DNA from: Candidatus Eiseniibacteriota bacterium
Lineage (GTDB): Bacteria > Eisenbacteria > RBG-16-71-46 > CAIMUX01
Length of the DNA stretch: 64,000 nt
NCBI GenBank assembly: GCA_016712505.1
Contig: JADJQY010000013.1
Span: forward strand, 186,001-250,000
Direction of reading: 5' to 3'
Both the position numbers and the translations under genes were made by a program. Each line of letters starts with the position of its first letter. Within the stretch, counting starts at the first letter, position 1. Shown in pieces: positions 17,810-26,966 of the stretch. The notes beneath the pieces are model-generated. The model was given only the letters and a program-made list of their open reading frames with translations. It did no database searches and was not told the DNA's origin.

Positions 17810-18481
17810 TCAGCGGGTGAGCACGCCCTTGTCCAGGTGCATGACGGCGTGCGCCCGTTCGGCCGCGTGCGCGTCGTGGGTGACCATCACGATCGTCTTG
17901 CCCATCTCGGAGTTCAACCTCTGGAGCAGGGTCAGCACCTCGTCGGCCGACTTCGCGTCGAGATCTCCGGTCGGTTCGTCGGCCAGGATCAGCGCCGGGT
18001 CACTGACCACCGCGCGGGCGATCGCCACGCGTTGCTCCTGCCCTCCAGAGAGCTGGCGGGGAAAGTGATCGGTGCGATCGCCCAGCCCCACCACCTCGAG
18101 GGCGAAGCGGGCTCGATCACGCCGGTCCTTGGCCGAGAGGGGAGTGAGCATGAGCGGCAGCTCCACGTTCTGCGCCGCGGTCAGGACCGGAAGCAGGTTG
18201 TAGAACTGAAAGATGAACCCGACCTTGGAGGCTCGCCAATCCGACAGTTCCCGCTGGGACATGGCGGAGATCTGCGCTCCGCCGACCGCGACCGTCCCCT
18301 TGGTCGGTCGATCGAGGCCGGCGAGCAGGTGGAGCAGCGAGCTCTTTCCGCTGCCCGAGGGACCCATCAGGGAGAGGAACTCCCCCTCATTGATGTCGAG
18401 GTCGAGGTCCTGGAATACCAGCACCTCCTGCGCCTCGCGGTGATAGATCTTGGTCAGGTTGCGGATCTCGACCAGCGCCAC
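17810..18481 (-). CDS. ABC transporter ATP-binding protein (MacB/LolD type)
   Basis: A 223-residue ATPase with Walker A GPSGSGKSS, Q-loop FIFQFYNLLP, signature LSGGQEQRVAIARA, Walker B ILADEPTGDLD and the switch His (VTHD). GTG 18481 is chosen as start: it is the in-frame initiator 5 bases behind GGAG, giving VALVEIRNLTKIY. The nearby ATG is out of frame. It powers the permease pair encoded next. Confidence 0.93.
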   Translation of the reverse strand: MALVEIRNLTKIYHREAQEVLVFQDLDLDINEGEFLSLMGPSGSGKSSLLHLLAGLDRPTKGTVAVGGAQISAMSQRELSDWRASKVGFIFQFYNLLPVLTAAQNVELPLMLTPLSAKDRRDRARFALEVVGLGDRTDHFPRQLSGGQEQRVAIARAVVSDPALILADEPTGDLDAKSADEVLTLLQRLNSEMGKTIVMVTHDAHAAERAHAVMHLDKGVLTR

Positions 18482-18498
18482 ATGCACTCCTTCGAGGA

Positions 18499-19725
18499 CT
18501 AACGACCTTCCTTGACGTTCTGTCCGGGCTTCAGCACTTCCGGCCCGTCGATCACTACCTGCTCGCCGCCGGTCAGCCCGCGACGGATCTCGCGGCGCTC
18601 GCCGCTCACCGGGCCGGCGTCGACCTCGCGGCGTTCGAGCCTGCCGCTGCGCACCACCCAGATCACCGGGTTGCCCCCTTCCTGGCGCACGGCCGCGGCC
18701 GGGACCATGATGCGCGACGGGGCGTCGGGGGTGTCCGGCTTCGCTTCTTCGAGAAACTCCACCCGCGCGCCCATCTCCGGGAGGATGCGCGCGTCCTGCT
18801 CGCCGATGGCCACCTTCACCTGTACGGTGGCGCGTTGGCGATCGGCCGTCGGGAGGACCTGGCGCACTTGCCCCTTGAACGAAACCTCGGGGTAGGCATC
18901 GAGGATGATGCGACAGGGCTGCGTGTGGCGGATCCGCGCGATGTAGGCCTCGTTCACGTCGACCTCCACCTCGAGGGTGGTGAGGTCGGCCACGGTGGCG
19001 ACTGCTCCGCGCGTGAGCCCGCCGCCTCCCTGCGTCGGGGCAACCAGCTCGCCCACCTCGGCATCCTTCCGCAGCACCGTGCCGGAGAAGGGGGCTCGAA
19101 TCAGGGTGTTCTCCAGATTCGCCCGGGCAACCTCCAGCGCGGCGCCGGCCGCCTGGATCTGCGCCCGACCCGAGGCGACGCGGGCCTCCGCCTCGGTCTG
19201 TCGCGAGCGGAGGCGCTCCCACTCCTGATCGGAGATCAGCTTGTCCTGATAGAGTTCCTCGTTGCGCCGCACGTCGCGCGCGATCTGGTCGCGCGTCGCC
19301 TCGAGTTCGCTCAGAGCCGCCTTGGCCACCGCGAGCTGGGCCTCGGCCTGGCGCTCCGCTGCGCGATAGTCCGCGTTCTCCAGGCGGGCGATCACCTCCC
19401 CTGCCTGGACCACGCTCCCCTCGGAGACCCCGAGATACTCGAGTCGCCCCGGGACCTTCGACGAGATCGACGCCTTGGTCCGGGCCACCACATAGCCATT
19501 TGCGGTCAGCGCCGCACCGGCGCCACCGCCCGAGCCGCCGGAGAACTCCGCCATCGCGGTGGTCACCGCGACCGTTCCACGCCCCCGGGCACCCAGGGAG
19601 ATACCGACCAGCGCGATGGCGATCAGCCCGAGTATCCAGTAGAGGGGACGACGGTTTGATCGGGGCGTGCTCGCGGAGGTGCGATCGATGCGCAGCCGGG
19701 AGAGATCGGATTGAGATGAATTCAT
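18499..19725 (-). CDS. Periplasmic adaptor (HlyD/MacA/RND type) of the export system
   Basis: A 408-residue protein with an N-terminal anchor (~residues 27-46), lipoyl/barrel-sandwich halves (VVARTKASISSKVPGRLEYL ... IRAPFSGTVLRKDAEVGELV), an alpha-helical coiled-coil hairpin between them rich in Ala/Glu/Arg (ATRDQIARDVRRNEELYQDKLIS), and beta-barrel and membrane-proximal domains. First gene of the operon: adaptor, ATPase, permease, permease. No outer-membrane TolC is encoded here. Confidence 0.9.
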   Translation of the reverse strand: MNSSQSDLSRLRIDRTSASTPRSNRRPLYWILGLIAIALVGISLGARGRGTVAVTTAMAEFSGGSGGGAGAALTANGYVVARTKASISSKVPGRLEYLGVSEGSVVQAGEVIARLENADYRAAERQAEAQLAVAKAALSELEATRDQIARDVRRNEELYQDKLISDQEWERLRSRQTEAEARVASGRAQIQAAGAALEVARANLENTLIRAPFSGTVLRKDAEVGELVAPTQGGGGLTRGAVATVADLTTLEVEVDVNEAYIARIRHTQPCRIILDAYPEVSFKGQVRQVLPTADRQRATVQVKVAIGEQDARILPEMGARVEFLEEAKPDTPDAPSRIMVPAAAVRQEGGNPVIWVVRSGRLERREVDAGPVSGERREIRRGLTGGEQVVIDGPEVLKPGQNVKEGR

Positions 19726-19829
19726 AACCGCGAAACGCTAGGGAGAGAGAGCCGGGGTGTCAAGCACTGCGCTGCGTGCATCTCCTGCCGATCGAGCCCG
19801 CCCGCCGCAGCGAGAGGATCGTTCACCGC

Positions 19830-19856
19830 AGCAGAGCGGCTTTTCAGCGCTCTGCT
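19830..19856 (-). terminator. Hairpin at the 3' end of the membrane-protein gene
   Basis: Nine-base arms AGCAGAGCG / CGCTCTGCT around a nine-base loop, overlapping the stop codon of the gene ending at 19855. There is no clear T tract on the minus strand. Confidence 0.4.
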
Positions 19857-21582
19857 AGTGCGGGCCGGTCTCCGGCGGAAGGAGGTGGCGCAGGGCCTCC
19901 ACCTCGGACCGGATCTGCTCGATCCGCCGTTCGGAGAGGTACTTGGTCACCGCCTCGCGCTGGCTGTCGTACGCCTCCAGCAGGGCCAGGCCGGCCAGGA
20001 GTTGGTCTTCCCGGCGCCCGGTCTCGCGGAAGACGTCGTAGAGCACGTCGACCGGGGGGAGGTAGGCCCGTTCCATCTGCCAGCTCCGCGTGGCGAAGGT
20101 CTCGGCCAGATCCCAGCGCGCTTGCAGGCGATAGAGCGCGGACAGGTTGTAGGGATAGCGGGGATCCTTGGGGAACCGGGCCGCGCCGGCCTTCAGCTCT
20201 TCCTCTTGCTCCGCGAAGCGTCGGTTGGAGCCGAAGAGCATCGCCAGGTGCATTTCCGGCGGATGGGTGCGGTAGTAGTCGCCTCGATCGGTGCGAATCA
20301 GATCGCGAACTCGCGCCACCGCCGGATCGCCGTGCTGGGCCGCGATCCAGGGAAGGGCGAGAGCGAGCGAGAGAGCAACCACGGCGCGCGGCACGGCCGG
20401 CGGGAGGACCGTGAGGGCGAAGAGCGCGGCGAAGGGACTGGCCAGCGCCAGCACGTCCCAGTCGGCGCCGCCCAGAGTGGGGCGGAAGAAGAAGAGCACC
20501 ACGAATGGGAGGTACCAGGCCGCGCCGAGCACCAGCGTGGGGCGATCAATGCTCGGAGCCCGCAGCACCTGCAAGAGCGCGACCGGAGCGAGGAGTGCCC
20601 CGGCGAAGGAGCCGATCCACTGGGCGTTCAGGAAGTCGGAGAGGCGGGCTGCGCTCAGCAGCTGGTAGTGGGGATTGTTTCCACCGAACAGCGGAAGGAG
20701 TAGTCCTCCTCCGAGGGGAGTCGCGACGACTGCCGTGATCCCCAGGATCCAGGGGAGCACGAGCGCGAGCCACAGCGCACGTCGGGGGACGGTGGTCCCC
20801 GGAGCGAGCAGAATCGGCAGCACCGCGACCGGAGCCCAGACGATCGCGATCCGGTGGAGCGCGATTGCCGCCGCGGAGAGCAGGATCGCGATCCATGGCG
20901 GAGAGTCCCCGCGCGCCGCCCGCCAGGCGAAGTGGACCGAGGCGGCACCGACCGCCAGGACGAGCGGGTAGACCTCGACGTAGCCGCAGAAAAGGAGCGA
21001 GGCGCCACCGGCAAGGAGACCGGAAAAGACCAGCCCAGGCTGCGCGGACCTCCGGGCGAAGGCGAGGGTCACGGCGACGAAGAGCGCCCCCGCGATCCAG
21101 CTCACCAGGGTGATGACGCCGCGCGCATCCCCCCAATCGTGCGACCGCGCGATCCGGGTTCCGAGGTGAAAGATCGCCATGATCCCGACCTCGTTGGGTG
21201 AGCTGAGCCCGCGTTCGGCTTCGTGCACCCGGAGGAAGTTGTCACCAAGGAAGGCATACTCGGAGCGGAGCACGACGAAGAGCACCAGGGGGAGTGTGAG
21301 CCAGAGGAGGGTCGCGCCGCGGCCGGGGCTGAGGGACGCGGTTGTCCCACCTTCGGCGGTTCCGACCGCGCCGGGCTTCGGCTGGAGCCGGAGGAAGAGG
21401 AGGGTGGCCGCGACCGCCGCGGCGGCGGTCCATCCGATCGAGAGGTAGCGCGGTGCGTCGAGGGCCCAGAACCGGACCTCGCCGATCGACTGCGGCAGGA
21501 GATGTCCCGCGCCGAGCAGGATCAGGAGCGCCGTGAGAAAGGTGAGGAGCACCGGAGGAGCGGGGAGCAGAGGTTTCGACAT
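19855..21582 (-). CDS. Polytopic membrane protein with C-terminal helical (TPR-like) tail
   Basis: A 575-residue protein of unknown function. ATG 21582 begins MSKPLLPAPPVLLTFL; a longer frame upstream overlaps the preceding gene and is not needed. About ten to twelve hydrophobic segments fill residues 8-420. The last ~150 residues are soluble and helical, with paired-helix spacing reminiscent of TPRs (FPKDPRYPYNLSALYRLQARWDLAE). The layout resembles GT-C-fold glycosyltransferase-like proteins, but no acidic loop motif is clear. It starts 14 bases after the LD-carboxypeptidase stop, probably one transcript. Confidence 0.7.
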   Translation of the reverse strand: MSKPLLPAPPVLLTFLTALLILLGAGHLLPQSIGEVRFWALDAPRYLSIGWTAAAAVAATLLFLRLQPKPGAVGTAEGGTTASLSPGRGATLLWLTLPLVLFVVLRSEYAFLGDNFLRVHEAERGLSSPNEVGIMAIFHLGTRIARSHDWGDARGVITLVSWIAGALFVAVTLAFARRSAQPGLVFSGLLAGGASLLFCGYVEVYPLVLAVGAASVHFAWRAARGDSPPWIAILLSAAAIALHRIAIVWAPVAVLPILLAPGTTVPRRALWLALVLPWILGITAVVATPLGGGLLLPLFGGNNPHYQLLSAARLSDFLNAQWIGSFAGALLAPVALLQVLRAPSIDRPTLVLGAAWYLPFVVLFFFRPTLGGADWDVLALASPFAALFALTVLPPAVPRAVVALSLALALPWIAAQHGDPAVARVRDLIRTDRGDYYRTHPPEMHLAMLFGSNRRFAEQEEELKAGAARFPKDPRYPYNLSALYRLQARWDLAETFATRSWQMERAYLPPVDVLYDVFRETGRREDQLLAGLALLEAYDSQREAVTKYLSERRIEQIRSEVEALRHLLPPETGPH

Positions 21583-21596
21583 CGGGGTGCCCCGTT

Positions 21597-22595
21597 CTAC
21601 CGCGGGTCGGCCGGCGGAAGGCCGGGGCCGTGCGTCCAGATCGAGTCGAGCAGGGTGAGCTGGCCGGGATCGGTCTCGAGTCGGGCCGGGACCCCGACCG
21701 GCAGCGTCAGGCAGAGCGCTTCGTGTCCGTGGGGAAATCCGGCGATCGCGGGGACTCCCAGGCTCCGCGCCCACGCTTCGGCCACTTTCGCCCCATCCGC
21801 TTCGATGCTGGCGCCATCGCGAGGGAGGCAGTTGGTGAGCTGTCCCAGGATCAGCCCGCCCAGGCGATCGCAGGCGCCGCTCAACCGCAACCGTTCGAAC
21901 ATTCGATCGAGGCTCGAAGGGGTCTCATCGATCTCCTCGATCAAGAGGATCGCGCCATCGAGCGAAGGACAGTACGGGGTTCCGACCAGCGCAGCGAGGA
22001 GCGAGAGGTTGGCCGGGATCAGGAGTCCTTCGGCCCGGCCCGGGGTGAGAACGGTGAGCGGGGTCGGCGTCGGTTCGGCGAGGGGTGGAAGCTCCCGCGG
22101 TGTGTGCCCGAGGAGGGCATCGCGCCAGCTCGTACGGGTTGTCTCCGGACAGCCGTCGTGGAGCTGCACCACCATCGGTCCGGCCAGGCTCGGCGTGTCG
22201 TACTGCGCGAGGAGCGGGAGGGAGAGCGCGGTGCAGTCGCTCATGCCGACCAGGCACTTGCCGCTCGCAGCGAGCTCCGCGAGGTCGAGTCGCCCGAGCA
22301 ATCCCAGCGCGCCGGCCCCCCCACGCGCGGCCACGATCGCGTCGACCTCCGGATCCGCGACCAGCGCGCGGAGCTCTCTCGCCCGTTCGTCCGGCGTCGC
22401 CGCGTGGAGCGCGCTCTTCGAACGATCGATCGGGCGTCCCGCGAGCGCGCCGAGGCGGCAGTTGAAGCCGATCGACTCGAGGTAGGTGATTCCGCGGGCG
22501 AACCGCTCGGGATCGACGGCACTCGAGGGGGCCGCGATGCCGAGTGTGGGGCGCCTCTCTGGTCCGGCGATCAAAGGTCCGATTCGTCTTTGCAT
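21597..22595 (-). CDS. LD-carboxypeptidase (peptidase family S66)
   Basis: A 332-residue protein from ATG 22595 (MQRRIGP...); a 22-residue extension upstream is possible but lacks family similarity. GIAAPSSAVDPE is the N-terminal S66 signature, ARGGAGALGLL forms the nucleophile-elbow approach, and GMSDCT contains the catalytic Ser. LLIEEIDE supplies the conserved Glu and GFPHGH the catalytic His. S66 enzymes cut the L-Lys/mDAP-D-Ala bond of murein tetrapeptides during recycling; MccF-type members cleave other amides. Confidence 0.88.
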   Translation of the reverse strand: MQRRIGPLIAGPERRPTLGIAAPSSAVDPERFARGITYLESIGFNCRLGALAGRPIDRSKSALHAATPDERARELRALVADPEVDAIVAARGGAGALGLLGRLDLAELAASGKCLVGMSDCTALSLPLLAQYDTPSLAGPMVVQLHDGCPETTRTSWRDALLGHTPRELPPLAEPTPTPLTVLTPGRAEGLLIPANLSLLAALVGTPYCPSLDGAILLIEEIDETPSSLDRMFERLRLSGACDRLGGLILGQLTNCLPRDGASIEADGAKVAEAWARSLGVPAIAGFPHGHEALCLTLPVGVPARLETDPGQLTLLDSIWTHGPGLPPADPR

Positions 22596-22948
22596 CGACG
22601 GGAACTGGCTCCTGGCTGGGTCGGTGGTGCCTGCGCGTCCTCTCCGGACCTGCTCCCGCACCTGGGCGGGGAGGCGCGCACGGGATGATACCCCACCGGC
22701 GGGCTGGAGAGGAGGCCGGCGAACGTGGCGCGGGTATGCGGCGCGGCGGGGCGTGCGCCGGATCGGGAGCGCTGCGGTGCTGCGCGTATGGGCGACGTCG
22801 AGGCTGGGACCTCGGGTGGTGATCGTACGCTGCTGAGAGCGCGCGTGCTCGGAGGAGGCTGGCGGACCTGGAATGCTCGGTCAGCGTCCGTGGGGGAGTC
22901 AGCTCGGGACCTGGAGCGCGCCGTTGTCGAGCAGAGTCGTGGTGGCGG

Positions 22949-23130
22949 GGACGAACGGGCAGGGACGAATGGGCAGGGAGGAGCGGGCAGGGGCGAGTAG
23001 GTAGGGACGAGTAGGCGGGGACGAATGGGCAGGAGCGAGTAGGTAGGGACGAGCGGGCGGGGACGAACGGGCAGGGACGAACGGGCCGGGACGAACGGGC
23101 AGGGAGGAGCGGGCAGGGGCGAACGGGCCG
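22949..23130. repeat. 14-bp tandem repeat (minisatellite), about 13 units
   Basis: Degenerate direct copies of GGACGAACGGGCAG, differing mainly at the AAC/AAT/AGC/AGT and CAG/CGG/TAG positions. The period of 14 is not a multiple of three, which argues against a coding repeat. There are no spacers, so it is not a CRISPR array. Confidence 0.85.
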
Positions 23131-23222
23131 GCGGGTGTTGGCGGTGATGGCGTCGAGCAGGCGGATATGGCGCCGCGCTCCGTCGAGGGATGCTCCGTTT
23201 GGCTCCTCGGTTGTACAGCAGG

Positions 23223-23244
23223 CAACTCCTCCCGGGAGGAGTTG
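23223..23244. repeat. 22-bp palindrome with CTCCTCCCGGGAGGAG core
   Basis: Perfect inverted repeat: the shared 16-base core flanked by CAA/TTG. It lies in the intergenic region upstream of the HNH gene. Confidence 0.7.
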
Positions 23245-23466
23245 TGCGACCGCTCGGCGCGCTCGGAAAGAATCGTACAAATAGAACAAATATGTTGACG
23301 TCTTTCCGGAAGTGCGATGCCGCATGACGCGCCCAGGCGGGGGTGATCGGGCCTGGTCGGGTTCCGAGCGCTGTCGTGACGATGCAGCAGAAAACCTGGT
23401 AATTTTGCTCGATCGGCGTGCGATCGGCGCCCTGTGGTGCCTGCGTGCCGTCCGTCAGCATACGGG

Positions 23467-23472
23467 TATAAT
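23467..23472 (+). promoter_or_regulatory. Consensus -10 box placed for a leaderless mRNA
   Basis: Perfect TATAAT whose last base lies six bases before ATG 23479, so initiation at the usual distance would start at or next to the A of the start codon. No Shine-Dalgarno precedes the ATG. No clear -35 is seen. Confidence 0.6.
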
Positions 23473-23478
23473 GTACAA

Positions 23479-24705
23479 ATGAATCAAGTGTCGCATTGCG
23501 TGGAAAGCTCTGCCTCCGGACGCGTCGCGCTGGAGGCGATCTCTGATCACGAACTGTCGGGGCGAATCGAACTTCTGGTGGCGCGGGAACGGAAGGTGAC
23601 CGTGGTGTTGCTGGAACACCTGGGAGAGTTCGACCGGCGTCAGTTGTATCTGCCCGCCGGCTACTCTTCTCTCTTTGCCTACTGTACCGAGCGGCTTGGT
23701 CTGTCGGAGGCTGCAGCGTACCGGCGCATCACCGTGGCTCGGGTCGCGCGCCGATACCCCTCGGTTCTCGATCGACTGCGGCGGGGCGATCTTCATCTCA
23801 GCGCGATCTCGCTGCTCGCTCCAGTCCTTCGGCAGGAGAACATCGAGCGGCTACTCGGTGCGGCGGAGCGACGGGGACGTCGCGAGGTCGAGGAGATCGT
23901 TGCCCGGGAGCGGGCGCGGCATTCGGCCCACGTGAAGCCGGCCCTGCTGGATCTCGCCCGAGTGAACGCGACCCCGGCAGGTCAGGAGTCGAGCGATCGG
24001 CCGACGCCGCGGAGTGCGCCTCAGGACGCGACGGATCTCGATCTGTTCGCCGCGGAGTCGGGGCCGGACAGCAGTTCCGGCTCTCGGGCCAGCCAGGAAG
24101 AGTGCGACGGGCCGGTGCGGTGCGTCACCCCGGAGCTGCGTCGGAGCGATTCGCGCCCGCCGGAAGTGTTGCGCCTTGCGATCGACGCCGAGCTTCGGAC
24201 CGAGCTCGATCGCGCCCGTGCACTTCTCCGACATGCGGTGCCCGATGGCGATCCGGCGATCATCTTTGGCCTCGCCCTCCGGGCGCTTCTCGAGCGTGTG
24301 GAGGGGCGGAAGTGGGGCCGACGCCGTCGCCGGATCTCGAGTTCCGGGACCCCCCGACGGAGCGAAGCGCAGGAGGCGAGCGAGTTTGGGGGAGGATCGG
24401 TCCGGTCTCGGTACATTCCTGCGCCGGTGCGCCGCGCAGTCTGGCTTCGAGATGGCGGCCGCTGCGCGTTCGTCGGCGCGGCCGGCCATCGCTGCGCCGC
24501 GCGGAGCCTGCTCGAGTTCCATCACCGCGTCCCGTTCGCCCGAGGCGGCGCGCACAGCGTGGAGAACCTCGAACTGCGCTGCGCGCCGCACAATCGGTAC
24601 CAGGCGCGACTGGACGGACTCGGGCCGACGGAAGGCATCGATCGGCGGAACTCCTCCCGGGACGAGCTGGCTGGCGGGGGATTCGCGCGGTCTCCGGGAC
24701 GCTGA
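23479..24705 (+). CDS. DUF222-like HNH endonuclease
   Basis: A 408-residue protein. Residues 20-160 are helical (LPAGYSSLFAYCTERLGLSEAAAYRRI...), resembling the DUF222/13E12-repeat N-region. The middle is variable and Ser/Arg-rich. The C-terminal ~70 residues form an HNH domain: RDGGRCAF, an LEFHHRVPFARGG core supplying the His pair, and LELRCAPHNRYQA. Such proteins are numerous in some genomes and are usually linked to selfish mobile behaviour; the DNA target is unknown. The last Cys-x2-Cys is only partly present. It stands alone between non-coding repeats. Confidence 0.85.
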   Translation: MNQVSHCVESSASGRVALEAISDHELSGRIELLVARERKVTVVLLEHLGEFDRRQLYLPAGYSSLFAYCTERLGLSEAAAYRRITVARVARRYPSVLDRLRRGDLHLSAISLLAPVLRQENIERLLGAAERRGRREVEEIVARERARHSAHVKPALLDLARVNATPAGQESSDRPTPRSAPQDATDLDLFAAESGPDSSSGSRASQEECDGPVRCVTPELRRSDSRPPEVLRLAIDAELRTELDRARALLRHAVPDGDPAIIFGLALRALLERVEGRKWGRRRRRISSSGTPRRSEAQEASEFGGGSVRSRYIPAPVRRAVWLRDGGRCAFVGAAGHRCAARSLLEFHHRVPFARGGAHSVENLELRCAPHNRYQARLDGLGPTEGIDRRNSSRDELAGGGFARSPGR

Positions 24706-25124
24706 TCGGGCGGGGTTTGGTGCTGCGCTCTGTTCGAGTCGGGGCCGCCGCAGAATCGGGGACGCTCCCCCTGAGCCGTTGCCTCCCGCCCCGAGGTACC
24801 TCCCGGCACCCGCTGCCTCGCCACGCCGCACCCCCGTGCCGCGCCTGCGCCCGCGCCCCGTGCCGCGTGCCGCGTGCCGCGTGCCGCGCCCGCACCCTGC
24901 GCCATGCGCCCGCGCCCGCGCCCGCGCCCGCGCTTCGCGTTGGCCAGAGGATATGTCATACTTCTCGCGCCCGATTTCCGCTCTTCCGGGCCGCGGACGT
25001 GGCTCGAACCGGCGACGCGGCCGGCGCAGTCGCCCGACGCGGCCCGATAGATCGATCGCCCGATGGATCGATCGCCCGATGGATCGATCGTCCGATCGAT
25101 CGACCGAAACCACACGAGGATCTC
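24706..25124. other. Non-coding stretch with simple repeats
   Basis: Contains GTGCCGC- and CGCGCC-type short tandem repeats (about 24835-24940) and an ~16-bp GATCGATCGCCCGATG repeat (about 25050-25105) immediately before the next gene. I see no gene. The second repeat lies where the promoter of the downstream gene should be. Confidence 0.55.
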
Positions 25125-26903
25125 ATGACATCTGCCCGATTCGGTTTCGCCATTCGTCCCACGGCCGCCGCACTCCCGGCCCTTGCCCTCAGCCTCCTGC
25201 TCCACCCCGTCGACCTCCTCGCAGGTACGGTCACGGTGCGAGTCCTCGACGGCCGGGATGGGGCACCGCTATCCGGTGCGTACGTCCAGGTTGGCGCAGC
25301 CCCGGGCTCCCCGTTTGCGGGCAATTTCGGCCTGACGGGCGCGGACGGTCGGATCGTGTTCAGTCATCCGTCGCTCGATGCGCTCGAAACGGTGACCGTG
25401 GCGGCCGGTGGATTCGCCCGGCAGAGCTTGATCGACGCGGTGACCGATTCGATCACCGTCCGTCTCTCCCGCGAGATCCCGAGCAGCGGCGTCTACGGGC
25501 CGAGCGCCGAGGTCTCCGGCACCGTGACCAACATCGCGGTCACCAACAACGATGGAAACTTCGACCTCTCCTTCGTCTATCCGGCGGTGCGACTCACCGA
25601 CCTGCTGCGGGAGCGCAACCTGCCGATCGATGTGCCGGCCGATACGGTGAACTTCCCCGTGGTCGGCCCGACCGTGCTTCCCGGGAACGTGGTGATGCCG
25701 AGTCAGACCGAGTTCCTCTTCTTCACCTTCTCGAAGCCGAACTACCACTTCTTCATCCGGGACAACGCGATCTACGACTTCGTCGCGCTGGCCGGACGCC
25801 TGCCGATCGATGCCCTGAGCGCCCCGCCGGAAGAGATCCTCAATCTCCTGACCACCCGCGAAGTAGGTGTCGACCGCCAGATCGCGGTCAGCGGAGACCG
25901 TACGCTGACCATCAACAGCGACCTCAATCTGACGCAGAACCTGACCGTGAACGTCCCCGAGGCACCGAACGGCACCACACTCCAGGTCGCGTCGGTTGCC
26001 GATCTGCCGAGTCCGCAGGGACTCCGCACCCTCTTCTTCGATTCGAAAGGGGGCCTGGCCGACACCCAGGATTCCTTCCTGCTCTCCGGCCGGAACCCGA
26101 CCGGTGATCTGAGCGATGCCCTGCCCTACATCGCCGGGACCTACGCCGACAGCTCGTGGGCCGATCTCTTCTCGGCCGGTCGGGTCGATCGCTCGGCCCT
26201 GAGCCTTCCGGCCACCCGAACCCTGGGCGACTTCTTCATGCTCCCCGATCTGGCCCAGGCCGGGCCGTCGTACCAGTGGAGCGATGTCGCCCGCCCCGGG
26301 TTCACTCCGGATCCGACCTGGTCGCTCGGGGCCTTCCGCCTGGAGCCGGCCACCGCGGCCGACTCCACCGTCGCCACACGGGCACTCTGGGAGGTCTGGA
26401 CGGCGGCGGATGCGGGGTCGCTCATCCTGCCCACGCTCGATCCGTCCGCCCCCGGCGGCCTCCCGGACGTTGGGCAGTCGCCGGAGAACGACCAGATCGT
26501 CTGGGATCACCTCCTCGCCGATCCGACCGGCGCGATCCAGGAGGTTCTGGACGCCTCGCTGACCACCGCCTCCCGCTTCTCGCGCCGAAAGATCGCTGTC
26601 ACCCCGGTGACCACCTCGGTTCCGGGGGCCGTACGGCCGGAGTTGGCCTTCCGGGTCGGCCCGAACCCGATTGTCGGGCCGCTCGTAGTCCATTGGGCCA
26701 CCCCGCCTCGGCCCGGGAGCGACGTCGTCTGGTCCGTGACCGATGCCGCGGGGCGCCGCGTGGAACAGGGCCGATTCCTTGCGTCCGGGGAGGCGACCGA
26801 TCGACTCGGGCGGCTCGACCGGCTGGCCGGCGGGGTCTACTGGCTCCGGCTCTCCACCGAGGGCGAGACCGGTCTGGCCCGCCTGGTGGTCGGACTTCGC
26901 TGA
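25125..26903 (+). CDS. Secreted protein with carboxypeptidase-regulatory-like N-domain and FlgD-like tail
   Basis: A 592-residue protein. Signal peptide 1-33 (ending LLAG). Residues 34-110 look like a carboxypeptidase-regulatory/Ig-like fold (TVTVRVLDGRDGAPLSGAYVQV...). The large middle has no family I recognise. The last ~85 residues are a FlgD/Por-like beta domain (RVGPNPIVGPLVVHW, DAAGRRV, GGVYWLRL, ending ARLVVGLR). A GAGGA Shine-Dalgarno lies 4 bases before ATG 25125. Cell-surface or secreted role by inference. Confidence 0.75.
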   Translation: MTSARFGFAIRPTAAALPALALSLLLHPVDLLAGTVTVRVLDGRDGAPLSGAYVQVGAAPGSPFAGNFGLTGADGRIVFSHPSLDALETVTVAAGGFARQSLIDAVTDSITVRLSREIPSSGVYGPSAEVSGTVTNIAVTNNDGNFDLSFVYPAVRLTDLLRERNLPIDVPADTVNFPVVGPTVLPGNVVMPSQTEFLFFTFSKPNYHFFIRDNAIYDFVALAGRLPIDALSAPPEEILNLLTTREVGVDRQIAVSGDRTLTINSDLNLTQNLTVNVPEAPNGTTLQVASVADLPSPQGLRTLFFDSKGGLADTQDSFLLSGRNPTGDLSDALPYIAGTYADSSWADLFSAGRVDRSALSLPATRTLGDFFMLPDLAQAGPSYQWSDVARPGFTPDPTWSLGAFRLEPATAADSTVATRALWEVWTAADAGSLILPTLDPSAPGGLPDVGQSPENDQIVWDHLLADPTGAIQEVLDASLTTASRFSRRKIAVTPVTTSVPGAVRPELAFRVGPNPIVGPLVVHWATPPRPGSDVVWSVTDAAGRRVEQGRFLASGEATDRLGRLDRLAGGVYWLRLSTEGETGLARLVVGLR

Positions 26904-26937
26904 TTCGAAATTATTTTGCCATGCGAGGTTGCGGCGT

Positions 26938-26966
26938 TGACCCGCCGGGCCGAGAGGAATAGTATC
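26938..26966 (+). promoter_or_regulatory. Promoter of the Cys-repeat protein gene
   Basis: TTGACC (26938-26943), 17-base spacer, TAGTAT (26961-26966). The -35 matches at five of six positions and the -10 at four. It implies a leader of about 230 bases before ATG 27202. Confidence 0.55.

Larger units (their letters stand above)
22596..23478. other. Long non-coding stretch with minisatellite and palindrome
   Basis: No convincing gene. It holds the 14-bp minisatellite, the CTCCTCCCGGGAGGAG palindrome at 23223 and an AT-richer segment (23265-23300) with ATAGAACAAATATG. Open frames crossing the minisatellite on the minus strand encode only Pro/Ser/Arg low-complexity sequence. Confidence 0.6.

Noticed and set aside
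22949..23130. Possible CRISPR array
   Set aside because: Units are 14 bp, contiguous and without unique spacers, and no cas genes are present.
22571..23461. Pro/Ser/Arg-rich minus-strand open frames across the minisatellite
   Set aside because: The 14-base period is not a multiple of three, so the repetitive peptides arise in all frames; no start signal is present.
24995..25045. A tRNA-like GGTTCGAGCC on the minus strand
   Set aside because: The flanking bases do not form a T stem or acceptor stem, and no anticodon arm is present.
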